23,261 nucleotides of DNA from Ophiothrix spiculata (lineage: Eukaryota; Echinodermata; Ophiuroidea; Amphilepidida; Ophiotrichidae): NCBI GenBank assembly GCA_000969725.1, contig JXSR01S015768.1; one strand, written 5' to 3'. The position numbers were made by a program, and so were the translations under genes. Shown here piece after piece: positions 1 through 9,145 of the stretch (the first letter of the stretch is position 1; each line of letters starts with the position of its first letter). Below the pieces are notes generated by a model that ran no database searches, was not told where the DNA came from, and saw only the letters and a list, made by a program, of their open reading frames with translations.

Positions 1-155
1 GAACTGAATAGTAGCTCTGTAAAATGTACCAACATTTATTGAAGCTGGCATTTTAGATATCATTGAATGAAAAAAGAAACACTTTGCTCCTCTGTGTGTT
101 ACCATAGACATTGTCTCTTCCTAATAATGCCTCAAAACTATTAAGCTCCTATAAG

Positions 156-317
156 CTCATAACCAGGGTGCATCATAAGAAATGCTTGCTTATTACTATG
201 TAAGCAGTATGATTGAGACTGGTATTATGAGTGTACAGGTATTATCATCTCCTATGCCAAGAAGAGTTCAACATGTGTAAACATATGTGATATATTTAAG
301 TGCACCCTGGTTATGAG
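156..317. repeat. Pair of 17-bp perfect inverted repeats, possible small MITE
   Basis: CTCATAACCAGGGTGCA at 156-172 is the exact reverse complement of TGCACCCTGGTTATGAG at 301-317, with about 128 bp between them. Flanking bases (ATAAG on the left, ATATG on the right) resemble each other but do not prove a target-site duplication. No coding content is seen between the arms. This could be the remnant of a small non-autonomous DNA transposon or a chance-retained foldback. Confidence 0.5.
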
Positions 318-362
318 ATATGTTAATTGTAGTGATGAATATTGTATTTGGATACTTTGTTA

Positions 363-586
363 GGGGCGCACCATTAGATTTCCCGGGGGGAGCAGGAAGT
401 TGGGTTTGGGGTTGAATTTTTTTTTCGGGCTCCATTCGAGAGCAATTTTCCCCCCCTGAAAATTACTGTTTTTCTGCCTATTCCATATTCAGGGGGGAAT
501 TTTGCTGTTTTCTTCTGCCTGTGGAGGGGAAATTTGTTTTCAAAAAAACCTTCCTTCTCCCCCCTGGAAATTTAATGGTGCACCCC
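363..586. mobile_element. Harbinger-like MITE with ~30-bp terminal inverted repeats
   Basis: The left end begins GGGGCGCACCATTAGATTTC and the right end, reverse complemented, reads GGGGTGCACCATTAAATTTC, both followed by a run of G. The element is flanked by TTA at 360-362 and 587-589. A 3-bp TWA target duplication and G-rich termini are typical of PIF/Harbinger elements, so that assignment is inferred. A second inverted pair lies inside (about 441-460 against 488-505, around AATTTTCCCCCCCTGAA), so the element folds as nested hairpins. It has no transposase and is non-autonomous. Confidence 0.75.
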
Positions 587-589
587 TTA

Positions 590-1328
590 AGATTGCAAAT
601 GCCTGCTATCTGTTTGTATGTTTATTTTCAGTCGCAGGTATTTGCAACCATCTCTTGTGGCTCGTTTGAATGAAAGTTTTGCCACCAATTGAATTGAAAA
701 TTGTGTACATTCATTAAAAAACTGATCAATATGTATGCAATGAATCCAAACTTCTAAATACAGTGCCAAAGTTGAAATGCTTTTGGCATTTTGTGTTAAG
801 TAGTTTGGATTTAGACCAGTGATATTGTGTGTTTCATTTTGTAGACACACATCAAAGGTTCGTGGTCAAAAGGATGCAACTCTTTTGTTGTAACTTTGAG
901 TTACAACCTTCTGGCCTAAACCCTTGACGTAACACATGGATTGATGTTTAACCATTTGAAATTCCTTTAATGAAGCAGTTTTTGTTGATTGTACATCTTT
1001 TATGTTATTTGATCATCTTGACACCTTAAAATGGTGGCATAATTCCTTGGACAGTGTGAACAAAAATGCTGGGTGCAGGGCACATCTACAAATGATACAG
1101 CCCTGTACACTGTATTATTCACATAAGTCCAAAGAATCTAAGCATTGACTTCAATATTGTGTCTTTAAATATTAATATCTGTAATCAGTAAAAACTGCAT
1201 CTATTGGTTTTGAATGGTTCATCTCACTTGGCGTCCATCGTAGAAGACAGTAGAAGTGGTCCAAAAAGGCATAGATATTTCCAGAAAGTTATAACATCTA
1301 CTAAATATCATCCCAATCTGTTCCTCAT
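590..1328. other. Unannotated AT-rich stretch
   Basis: No repeat structure, splice-bounded coding segment or RNA gene could be supported here. A good acceptor-like TTTCATTTTGTAG ends at 845, but no convincing coding exon follows it. Confidence 0.6.
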
Positions 1329-1830
1329 GGTGAATTTCTCTTCATAGCATTGAAAGTTGTAAGTGTAATGAAACCGGGGTGAATTTCTCATCAAAGCATC
1401 AGGAATCATAAGCAATTTTAAGTGAAATGATGTAAAAGAAGTTCACCTAGAACTGACTTGAGTTTTATTCTGGGTGAATTCTCTTCATTGCATTTGAAGT
1501 TGTAAGTGAAATCTGGGTTAATTTCTCTTCATTACATTTTAAGTTTAAAACATCAGTGTGAATTTCTGGCCAAAGCATCAAGAATTAAATGCAACTTTAA
1601 GTGAACTGATATCAAAGAACTTCACCTTGAAATGACTTGAAATTTTATTCTGGGTGAATTACTCTTCACTGCATTGAAAGTTGTGAGAGAAATTGAACTT
1701 CAGAGTGAATTTCTCGTCAAAGCATCAGAAATCAAAATTATGCATTCAAAGTGAAGAGATATGAAGTTCACTTTGAAGTGGCCTGCGTTTTTATCCTGGG
1801 TAAATTCTCTTCATTGCAATTTCTTTTCAC
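1329..1830 (+). repeat. Diverged tandem repeat, units ~144-180 bp, about 3.2 copies
   Basis: Units start at 1329, 1473, 1653 and 1799, each opening with a version of GGTGAATTTCTCTTCA.GCA followed by TTGAAAGTTGTAAGTG. Unit lengths are 144, 180 and 146 bp, with a partial fourth copy. Each unit ends with a version of TTCACCT..AA.TGACTTGA and TTTTATTCTG. Within a unit the opening motif recurs about 48 bp in, as GGTGAATTTCTCATCAAAGC, so there is a sub-repeat. The 180-bp unit carries one extra sub-repeat of about 36 bp. The copies are well diverged, indicating an old amplification. A 96-codon open frame at 1751-2041 begins in the last full unit and is not taken as a gene. Confidence 0.8.
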
Positions 1831-3298
1831 ATATTGCAAGAAGGGAGTTGGCACAATACACCTTTTAATTCTGTCAGAAAAATTCACCCTTCTCACCTTG
1901 GTCCTTTATGTGCTAATTTCTGTTTTCGGTTGTAAAATGAAATTCGCAAGAGTTGATCAAGGTTTTCTTTACTGCCATGTTATATCAGATGTTAAAAGTT
2001 TCATCTTATCTCAGCAAGTTCTTGTTTGTTCAACGTATTGACAAATGTGAAGAAACAATTTCTGTATTATTCCTGTCCAATGCAGGCTTGGTTTTGTAAA
2101 ATGAACCTTGATAACTGTATTGGTATAATTATAGCACTGCTGAAGATATAGACCAATTTGTTTGCTTGATTACCTGTTTAAGAGAACAAACCAGGTGATT
2201 TTCTGAATATGGTTCTAAAAATACTGGCATGTTCAAAGGTTGTTTGCTTGTCCAGTTTTGTCCAACACATAATCTTCTACATATAATGCTTACTTTAAAT
2301 GTCATCATGAAATGATTATTAAAACATGTGTACAAATTGCAAAATGTCAAATTCTTATCAGGAAACATAGCAATAAAATGTTCATTTTGATTCAACAACC
2401 CAACTGAAAAAAGTTTGTCGATTTGGAAAAGCGTCATTAGCATGCACAAACACGCAAGTGCAACTCAAAAGAAATCTGAAAGGTTTCATATTTCACTTGT
2501 TATTTGTTGTGTTTGTGTGAAATACTAATTTTATGTAAAAAAGCAAAGTTTTGCATAAATGTATTTAAGTTTTACTTTCCTAGTTTCATGATAGGAATCT
2601 TGATATGTACACATGTGACTTCTCTTTCTAAATCATCATATTTTGTGGTGCATATATTTAGTTAGCTTAGGGGAATGAACTTATCATTCATTTTAAAGAT
2701 ATTCTTGTGGAGTAAAAGTTAGATATCATTGACGTTCCACTTTAGTGCTTGCTGAAAACATCTTTGAAAATACATGTAAGGTAAAATGAATATTCTTATG
2801 GTATTATTGATTAGCTGAAATGAGTAAGTCGGAAAGGAGGAGTTTTATGATAATGGAGTTGTCTTGCCATATTAGGGTAGATGTTAATAATAGTTGGGGA
2901 ATGAAAGTAAATCTAACTTAAATCTGTGGTGATTTCTGCAAATAAGGGTGGTTGGGTTGCTTCAAATATATCCGTAAGGCTTATAATCAATGTTGCTTGT
3001 CTTAGTCAAAACTAGCAAACTATTTCAGATAATATTCAGATGCAATGGCTCTTTAGGATTTATTGATATAAATTTAGGTTTTATATGTCGTATATTAGAA
3101 ATGGTGTGATTGTGAACGTTTGCGGGTGTGTGTGGGTTTTGTGTGTAGAATATACCTGATTTGCATACATCTTGCATGTTATGTGTTTTTGTTTCTGTTT
3201 TTTTGTTTTTAATTTTTTTCCTTCTCTATTTCTGCCCTTTTTTGTTTTTGTTTTCCTCGTTCATTAACTGTTTGGATGACGCCACTTTTAATTTTCAG
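1831..3298. other. Unannotated stretch, probably intron or intergenic
   Basis: AT-rich sequence with no supported gene. The final 150 bases become strongly pyrimidine-rich on the plus strand (runs of T broken by C) and lead into the acceptor-like CAG at 3296-3298. A 106-codon open frame on the minus strand (2129-2449) shows no recognisable domain and is not called. Confidence 0.55.
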
Positions 3299-3332
3299 AA
3301 TGGATGAATTCCCATATCACTTCGTGGATGAG
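3299..3332 (+). CDS. Candidate 34-nt microexon (reads MDEFPYHFVDE)
   Basis: A long polypyrimidine tract (about 3185-3290) leads to TTTTCAG, then 34 nt, then the donor GAG|GTAAAC. In one frame the segment reads MDEFPYHFVDE, with one extra nucleotide at its start, so it would enter in phase 2 and leave in phase 0. A second frame (WMNSHITSWM) is also open, so the frame is not settled. The acidic and aromatic peptide matches no family I recognise. Because 34 is not a multiple of three, skipping it would shift the frame of the host gene. The splice signals are good, but a segment this short could be a decoy. It would belong to a plus-strand gene with long introns. It could also be an unused splice-site pair. 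Confidence 0.4.
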
Positions 3333-3342
3333 GTAAACCATA

Positions 3343-3356
3343 TGACCTTTGACCCC
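3343..3356 (-). promoter_or_regulatory. DR1-type nuclear receptor site
   Basis: TGACCTTTGACCCC is the reverse complement of GGGGTCAAAGGTCA. This is two AGGTCA-like half-sites in direct repeat with 1-bp spacing, the pattern bound by HNF4, COUP-TF and RXR heterodimers. It lies 10 bp past the candidate microexon's donor. TGACCTTTGACC strings also occur in repeats, so function is uncertain. Confidence 0.35.
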
Positions 3357-5369
3357 ATTGCACCTCAGTACATGTATATATGATTATATAACATTGCTTC
3401 AGACACTATTTTTTTACTTTTTTCTGCCATTTTTGCCACCTGTGTGTCGTTTGAAAACAAAAAACGGAAGAAAAAATGTGAAAGAAAAGTTTGTCATTTA
3501 ATGACAGAACTTCTGCCATGTGGATCATATCATTTCCAAAGCATGTTAGTAGAGTCCAGCTCTGCTGAGTGACACTACAGTAGTTCTAGACTCTTATCAG
3601 TGTTTCGTTTCTCTAACCCCAAACTTTTAACACTAAAAGATTGCCGATGCTTGTTTCATATTTAAGCTGGACAATAATGATGTGGTCTATTATTTTGGTG
3701 ATGGGCTTATTATGTACTTATGGTGAATGACTGTTTGTTTGATATAATATATTTTCTGTTTTATTTGAATATGTAGTAGCTTCATTCATGTAGAACAGAA
3801 ACCAGATTCCATTTCGTTATCAAGTACACCCCAAAACAAATCCTCTTTATCTTAAACACGTTTGCTTTATGCTCTAAAAATTTTCTTGTCTTATATCAAA
3901 ACAAAATCATCGATATAGTTGACCACCATGCAGCCTTTTTTTTTGACACCAATGATATGATAATGTAGTGGAATAACTTTGATCCTATCACCAAGTTGGT
4001 TGTTAGTTTTTTGACCATGTTTGTTTCTGTTTGTAGCAGATCATGTTTGGTATTGTTTTAGACAAAGAAAAAAATGCTTTCTTGCATGTTGAGTGAATTG
4101 TTTTTGCCCGATTGTATTGCATGCACTTTGGACCCAATCAATGCCTGTTATTCTAACATCTAACTAATATTAACACTCTTTAAGAACTACCTAGACCTTC
4201 TCGTATGGGGTCAAAATTAATTTCAACCATTTTTTGGACCGATGATAAACACTATATCACAAAATGTTTTTATTTTTTATGCTGAACTTTCAAACCCTTA
4301 ATGTAATTGGCTAATTTGTGAGTATAGGCTCATTATTAACCAATCAGAAATTCTGTTCAATAAATAGTAGTATCTTAGGCTTATGATTATTTTATGACTA
4401 CAAATAGAGTAAGCATGGTAGTTTCCAAAGGAATTAAAGGAAAAGTTTTAATAGAAGAGGATTATTGATTGCTGAAATGGGTAGATATTGCACAATCTTA
4501 ATGTAGAAAAAGGGATAACACTGTTGATACCAAATTAACGCTTCCATTTTGTTATTATTTAGTAAAACAAAACTACCTTCAAAGGAAGTCGGTTTGTTTA
4601 TTCAAAACCAAATTTTATGAAAAACTGTTTTTCAATAGTTTCATAATCACAAGTTCTGCAATTTTCATGTGATGATGACATAGCTTTGATTTTTGAAGAA
4701 AGGCAATCTTTTATAAATAATATAATAATGAAATCATAGATATATTAAGAGAGATCCTAGACTTGGCGCCATTTTCATTCTTGCGTGGTGATCAAATTTG
4801 GGTATTCAGAATTTTACTGATGATGCATCATCACAAAAATGTATGCAAATATTAAAAACATGCACTTATCTTTGAGTTAGGTTCTGCACAGTGGTATTTG
4901 AGCAGTTTGCCTCTTTGTGCAACCAAATCTTTGCACTCAAAAGTTAATTTTGGTGGGACTCAGGTGGACCCAAATACCCTCAATTTGAGCTCCATGCCGG
5001 TATATACCAAACCTTGAAGTATACAATAAGCAAGCAGACTCTGTTGCGAGGTCCATAGCATATCCCTTGAATTCTACAACATTGTGAACTGGTCTTTTTG
5101 TGTTGTGCAATACACTGGCAATGATTGCATGATTGATGAAGACCAAATCACTGCTTATTAATATATTTTGTACATAATCATTAATGATTTTGGTATTTTT
5201 TTACTAATTTGGCCCACCACATGGACGAACCTTGTATATATAGGTTCATTTGAATATACAACAAGATTGATTACCTGGTAATTAGTTGAAAAAAAGGAAT
5301 TTCCCCATACAGTCATATTGGTTTATGTGCATAAATTGGCTGCTTACTGTATACTTCAGATTTATAGAG
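3357..5369. other. Unannotated AT-rich stretch with two small motifs
   Basis: No gene is supported. A 39-bp imperfect inverted repeat at 4306-4344 places ATTGG and CCAAT at its ends. GACTTGGCGCCATTTTCATT around 4760-4779 combines, on the minus strand, a YY1-like AAAATGGCGCC with an E2F-like TTGGCGCC core, but nothing gene-like follows on either side. Open frames here, including 4937-5146 on the minus strand, lack recognisable domains. Confidence 0.5.
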
Positions 5370-5599
5370 TACCGTAATTTCCGTCGGATAGTCCGCTCGG
5401 CATATAATTTGCAGGTACTCAAAACAGTTAGAATCAAAATCACCTTCCGCCGTATTATCCGCACCGTCGTATAACCCGCGGGCAATCTTCTGGAATTGTT
5501 ACCAGTTCGTCAGATTATACGCACCGGGAGATAATCCGCACTGATATTTTGTCAATAAAACACAGATAACCCGCGGACTATAGGGCGGAAATTAGGGTA
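5370..5599. mobile_element. MITE with TIRs TACCGTAATTTCCG and internal ATAATCCGC repeats
   Basis: The left end reads TACCGTAATTTCCG, then GGATAGTCCGC. The right end, reverse complemented, reads TACCCTAATTTCCG, then CTATAGTCCGC. The interior repeats a short motif: GTATTATCCGC, GTATAACCCGCGG, AGATTATACGC, AGATAATCCGC and AGATAACCCGCGG. The flanks TATAGAG and TATATAG are similar but do not form a clear duplication. Overlapping open frames on both strands (5282-5485 and 5286-5474) are by-products of this symmetry. The periodic ends recall the widespread animal repeats beginning ACCGTATTTTCCG, but the superfamily is not assigned. Confidence 0.75.
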
Positions 5600-5907
5600 T
5601 ATATAGACAATCTGGTATGTCCCAGGTCCCCTCCATATATATCTGTGTATGAAACAGATGGTCATCATTCCTGTAACAATGAAATCCAAGATTGATTACA
5701 TTTGATGTAAAAAGACCCCTGCATTGATGAATTTTTGTTTTCATCATTATAAAGATGGTATATTTCAGTTAAGATTGTGCTATTTTACCCATGCCTGTAA
5801 TTTTTCACTTTTTGAATTAACCATCGTCTGTTGAGACTAGTAGGCTACACTTAATTATTAATTATTGGTTTTGCTGCACTGCACAAGAAGAAATTCTCCA
5901 TAACGCT

Positions 5908-6061
5908 TTGGTCACACAGATGTATACGGTATATGGTATTTGCTATACGCTCCCGGGAGGTACTCATTAATTTAATTGATGTGGACTATCCCTATCACAA
6001 ATGTGAGTGCCACCTTCGGGAGCGTTTAAATACTCTACACTGTATATGTCTATGTGACCAA
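5908..6061. mobile_element. 154-bp foldback/MITE with ~50-bp arms
   Basis: The left arm starts TTGGTCACACAGATGTATAC and the reversed right arm TTGGTCACATAGACATATAC. Both continue through GTATTT and a shared ACGCTCCCG block to ACTCA, with scattered differences. Only about 45 bp separate the arms. No target duplication is clear (left flank AACGCT, right flank GGGATA). There is no coding capacity, and the open frame at 5933-6148 is a by-product. Confidence 0.75.
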
Positions 6062-6885
6062 GGGATAAAAGGCCATTTCCGACATATCAAATGTTCCAAC
6101 ACCATAAAGTTCCAGGTACCTTTTTTGATTGGTCTGTCCAATAATTAACAAAAACTGTGTGGAACTTTGAAGAAATTAGAAGAGGTCTTTTGTAAATAAA
6201 AGTTCTCTTATTTATGGACATCTTCTTTATGCATAGTTCTTCAATTGTTAACTGTTGTATGTAGTTGTTGAATTTGCTTTTATGAATGCTCCAATATTTC
6301 ATCAATATTTAATGTTTCTGCTCTGATGGAGGGATTTTTTGGAAATAAATTAGAAAAACACTTTATTTTCGATATATCAAAAATCAAAAATTATGCTGCA
6401 GAGGTTAATTTTATAGACTTAACATTTCATGACAGGGAGTAATGTTGAACATCCTTTACTGACCAATCAGAAATCAGAATTTCATTGTGTGACATCAGTT
6501 TTCCCTCAAAATCGACAAATTGTTAATTATTATTATATGGAGTTTTCCATTGCAAAAGTTTATTATTGCTAAGCAGTTAACATATAAAAGCACTCAAATA
6601 CATATTGCATGTTATGGCATTAATTAGCTAGATATGTTGGAACTGTTTGGAGTGCTAGTGGGGACTTTCTTCTTGCATATCATCTTCACTATTTATGGTA
6701 CATCCACAAAACAGTTCATGTGATTGGTCAGAGCAAGTATAAAATCTTTTACAAATTTCAATTCATATTCAAACATTTTAGGGGATTTCTATTGTAATCT
6801 TACTTGAATGCTATTCTTGAATGCAATTTACCTAGAAATGGATCAGATAATCTAAGCTATAGTAGATTAAAATTAACCTATCATG
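6062..6885. other. Unannotated stretch
   Basis: Sparse AT-rich sequence. TGACCAATCAGAAATC near 6460 resembles TTAACCAATCAGAAATTC near 4337, suggesting a dispersed CCAAT-containing repeat fragment, but its limits could not be set. No gene is supported. Confidence 0.5.
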
Positions 6886-7252
6886 CAGTGACATAACCAG
6901 AGGTAGTATACCTGGTGCAAAGGCACCACCAATATTATTTGTTTGTCGGTCGCCGAACACTGTTGCCGGTAAATTGTAAGGGTTTTTTTACCAATAGCTG
7001 CAAATTGTGACGTACAAGATGATGTTGATATTGGTAAAACAATGGAAGAGGAAATCAATTTTAAAAATCAGCCGTGCTGTTTGTTGTTTAGTTTTTCTGT
7101 GGTACATACATTTCTTTTTGCTTCTCAGTGTTCAAAAAACTATTTTCAAAAAAAAATTAGGTGTACCTTTTGGGATTCAAAATCCACTGTTTGAAAACTT
7201 CAATAAGTTTGTACCACCAATATCAAAAATCAAAAGTCTGGTTATGCCACTG
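6886..7252. mobile_element. hAT-like non-autonomous element (CAGTG termini)
   Basis: The left end CAGTGACATAACCAG (6886-6900) pairs with CTGGTTATGCCACTG (7238-7252), identical except for one base. CAGNG ends are typical of hAT elements, which make 8-bp target duplications. The flanks CTATCATG and CCATCAAA share only about five of eight positions, so any duplication is decayed. The interior has no transposase. A 99-codon open frame at 7007-7306 runs across the right end and is not a gene. Confidence 0.6.
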
Positions 7253-7360
7253 CCATCAAAAACTACCAAATATAAATTGATACAGGTGAAAGCCAATTCA
7301 AATTAAAGTTTCACAAACATTTGAATACAGAAATTGTTTTATATTTGCTCTGTCTATTTA

Positions 7361-7510
7361 TTGGATATACCAAGAGAAGACAATTGTTTACTTCCCATCA
7401 TGCATTGCTTTCTATTGAATATTTAGGGATGCCATGTCTTGAGTTAATGGCAAATTGTATTTGGGACATGATGGGAAGCATCCAATACCTTCTCGTGGAC
7501 ATACCACATG
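7361..7510. repeat. Degenerate foldback around CTTCCCATCATG
   Basis: CTTCCCATCATG at 7391-7402 is the exact reverse complement of CATGATGGGAAG at 7467-7478. Similarity continues outward for roughly 30 bp (ACCAAGAGAAG on the left, TCCACGAGAAG on the right reversed). It is probably an old MITE. It explains the opposed open frames at 7321-7545 (plus) and 7412-7612 (minus). Confidence 0.5.
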
Positions 7511-7568
7511 TAGTGATCTATTTGACCAATAGGAATAAGTTATAATAGTGAGGAAGGTTTGAAAGTTG

Positions 7569-7787
7569 TTATGACACGCATGTGTTGCAATTATGACACG
7601 GATGTGTTGCAATTATAACACGGATGTGTTGCAATTATGACACGGATGTGTTGCAATTATGACACGGATGTGTTGCAACTATGACATGGATGTGTTGCAA
7701 TTATGACACAGATATGTTGCAATTATGATACGGGGTGTTGCAATTATGACACGGATGTGTTGCAATTATGACACGGATATGTTGCAA
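7569..7787 (+). repeat. 22-bp minisatellite, ten copies
   Basis: Ten head-to-tail copies of a 22-bp unit follow the pattern TTATGACACGGATGTG then TTGCAA. Most copies differ from the consensus by zero to two bases. The eighth copy is 21 bp and reads GGGGTG in its middle. Each unit carries a TTGCAA palindrome and an ACAC-GGAT-GTGT mini-inverted repeat. The period is not a multiple of three and there are no spacers, so this is neither a coding repeat nor a CRISPR array. High identity points to recent expansion and likely length polymorphism. Confidence 0.95.
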
Positions 7788-8010
7788 TTATTGCAAAAAT
7801 TTTAATGCTTTTGTTATCATTATCATTTCATGCTGTCAGGTTTGCAGAATTGGTAACTGTACTCAATATTTGTGCACTTTATTCCTCCATAATTTATTGA
7901 AAGAAATACTAACACAAAGATTTAGTGTAAAATCACAATACCCAGGAATAATCTAGTACCGGGTATGCGTTCAAATCATTTTGACCAGAAATTGTTCTTT
8001 TATAAAAGAT

Positions 8011-8165
8011 CAGGGGACCGTTTCATAAAGATTTGAATCAAGCATACGTTTGATTTATCAAGCGTAAAATAGGTTGATACAATGTAAATTTACGTTTGAA
8101 ATCAAACATACGCTTGATTCAATCAAACGTACGCTTGATCCAAATGTTTATGAAACGGGCCCCTG
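8011..8165. mobile_element. 155-bp MITE with ~44-bp TIRs (CAGGGG..CGTTTCATAAA)
   Basis: The left end reads CAGGGGACCGTTTCATAAAG and the reversed right end CAGGGGCCCGTTTCATAAAC. Both continue to ATTTG.ATCAAGC.TACGTTTGAT. GAT stands on both sides, which would be a 3-bp target duplication. The interior repeats smaller versions of ATCAAACGTACGCTTGAT, so the element is palindromic at two scales. Ends of this type are familiar from marine invertebrate genomes. There is no coding capacity. Confidence 0.85.
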
Positions 8166-8311
8166 GATTGTTAACCTGGCCAACTTATGGATCACAAGTT
8201 ACCAGCATCAATCTTTTGCCAAAAATTATGTTTGGTGAAAATTCTTAAAGTGGTGTTACTCACAAGGTGAATATCCTTTCAGATTTTAATTTTGTGATAT
8301 CATGTGTGGGT

Positions 8312-8494
8312 CAATAAACAAATATTGACTGCTTATGAGGGGCATAGTAAAAACTACTGTTCCAATGTATCTTGAGACTATATACTACTTCCAACACCAA
8401 AGGTCGAGGGAAATAGTATAACAGTCTAAAGATGACCGAGGGGTAACAGTTTTAATTACTTCCAGAATGAAAGTGCAGTCAATTTTTGTTTTAT
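8312..8494. mobile_element. Imperfect ~180-bp foldback element
   Basis: Outer arms share AAACAAA(T/A)ATTGACTGC (left about 8315-8332, right reversed about 8475-8491), then related AGTA..AAACT.GTT blocks. Inner arms share AGACT..ATACTA.TTCC around 8372-8430. Part of the left arm recurs in direct orientation at about 8513-8538 (GAGGGCAGTAATAAAAACT), so a second partial copy or duplication lies just outside. No coding content is present. Confidence 0.6.
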
Positions 8495-9090
8495 ATGCCG
8501 ATTATGTTTTAAGAGGGCAGTAATAAAAACTATTGACTGGCTCAAATCAGGCCCATTGGTATATAATACTCAAGTTTTCATATTTACAGCAAAAAGACTA
8601 TGTACTCTGTAGTTTGGTTTATATTGTACAGGGAAATGTTGGTTTTACCTGGTATTTATACCTGATGATATCACAGAAATCTGTAAGAATATTCCCTTGT
8701 ACCTTTGTAAACAGTTATGACAATTTCATAGAGCCTTTTGTTGCTTAATATTCAATCCAGGCAATTATCAAATTGTCATGATACTTAGGTGGCTTCAGAC
8801 TAGTTGGTGCATTGGCGATGGTAATATAGAATTGCTGCAATGTTTTTTTTGCAAATAGTTTGCATTTTTATCAACGATTTATGACATTGTTGCAACCAGA
8901 GTGATATCTTGTCATTCATTTTGCTACAAAACTCTCCTTCAGCATTTTATGATCTAGCACTTGGTCATGTGAGTGCACAAAGTCATGTCTGCAATGGCTG
9001 CCATGTGTTATATTTATTTAACATCTAACTTATCACTAGAAATAAAATGCAAAAAATCCTTCAGAATTTCTTTCGCATGCCACGTGTCAG
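8495..9090. other. Unannotated stretch
   Basis: It holds the partial repeat copy at about 8513-8538. A 20-nt segment at 8630-8649 has acceptor TTGTACAG and donor CTG|GTATTT, but it is too short and too weak to call. No gene is supported. Confidence 0.5.
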
Positions 9091-9145
9091 TGGCTCTTGA
9101 AATGGTTCTTCAGATGACTTGTCACCTGAAGAATTTCAAGAGCCA
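9091..9145. repeat. Near-perfect 55-nt hairpin with a 2-nt loop
   Basis: TGGCTCTTGAAAT then TTCTTCAGATGAC (9091-9118) pairs with GTCACCTGAAGAATTTCAAGAGCCA (9121-9145, given here by its ends GTCACCTGAAG and TTTCAAGAGCCA). The only breaks are a 2-3-nt bulge on the left arm and one A/G difference. The loop is just TT at 9119-9120. Pairing weakens outside the arms. It could be transcribed as a small-RNA precursor on either strand, but the loop is tighter than in a typical miRNA and no extended lower stem is obvious. It may be a tiny foldback element. Confidence 0.8.

Noticed and set aside
1751-2041. 96-codon open frame
   Set aside because: It begins inside the diverged tandem repeat and has no domain or conserved start.
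2129-2449. 106-codon minus-strand open frame
   Set aside because: No domain, splice context or composition signal; long open frames arise by chance in sequence this AT-rich only occasionally, but nothing else supports it.
5282-5485. Opposed open frames on both strands
   Set aside because: By-product of the palindromic MITE at 5370-5599.
7007-7306. 99-codon open frame
   Set aside because: It crosses the hAT-like element's right end, is low in complexity (Lys/Phe/Leu) and has no domain.
7569-7787. Repeat array as a CRISPR locus
   Set aside because: The 22-bp units are directly adjacent with no unique spacers, and the setting is eukaryotic.
9091-9145. Hairpin called as a microRNA gene
   Set aside because: A 2-nt loop and lack of an extended lower stem do not fit a typical precursor, and expression cannot be seen from sequence.
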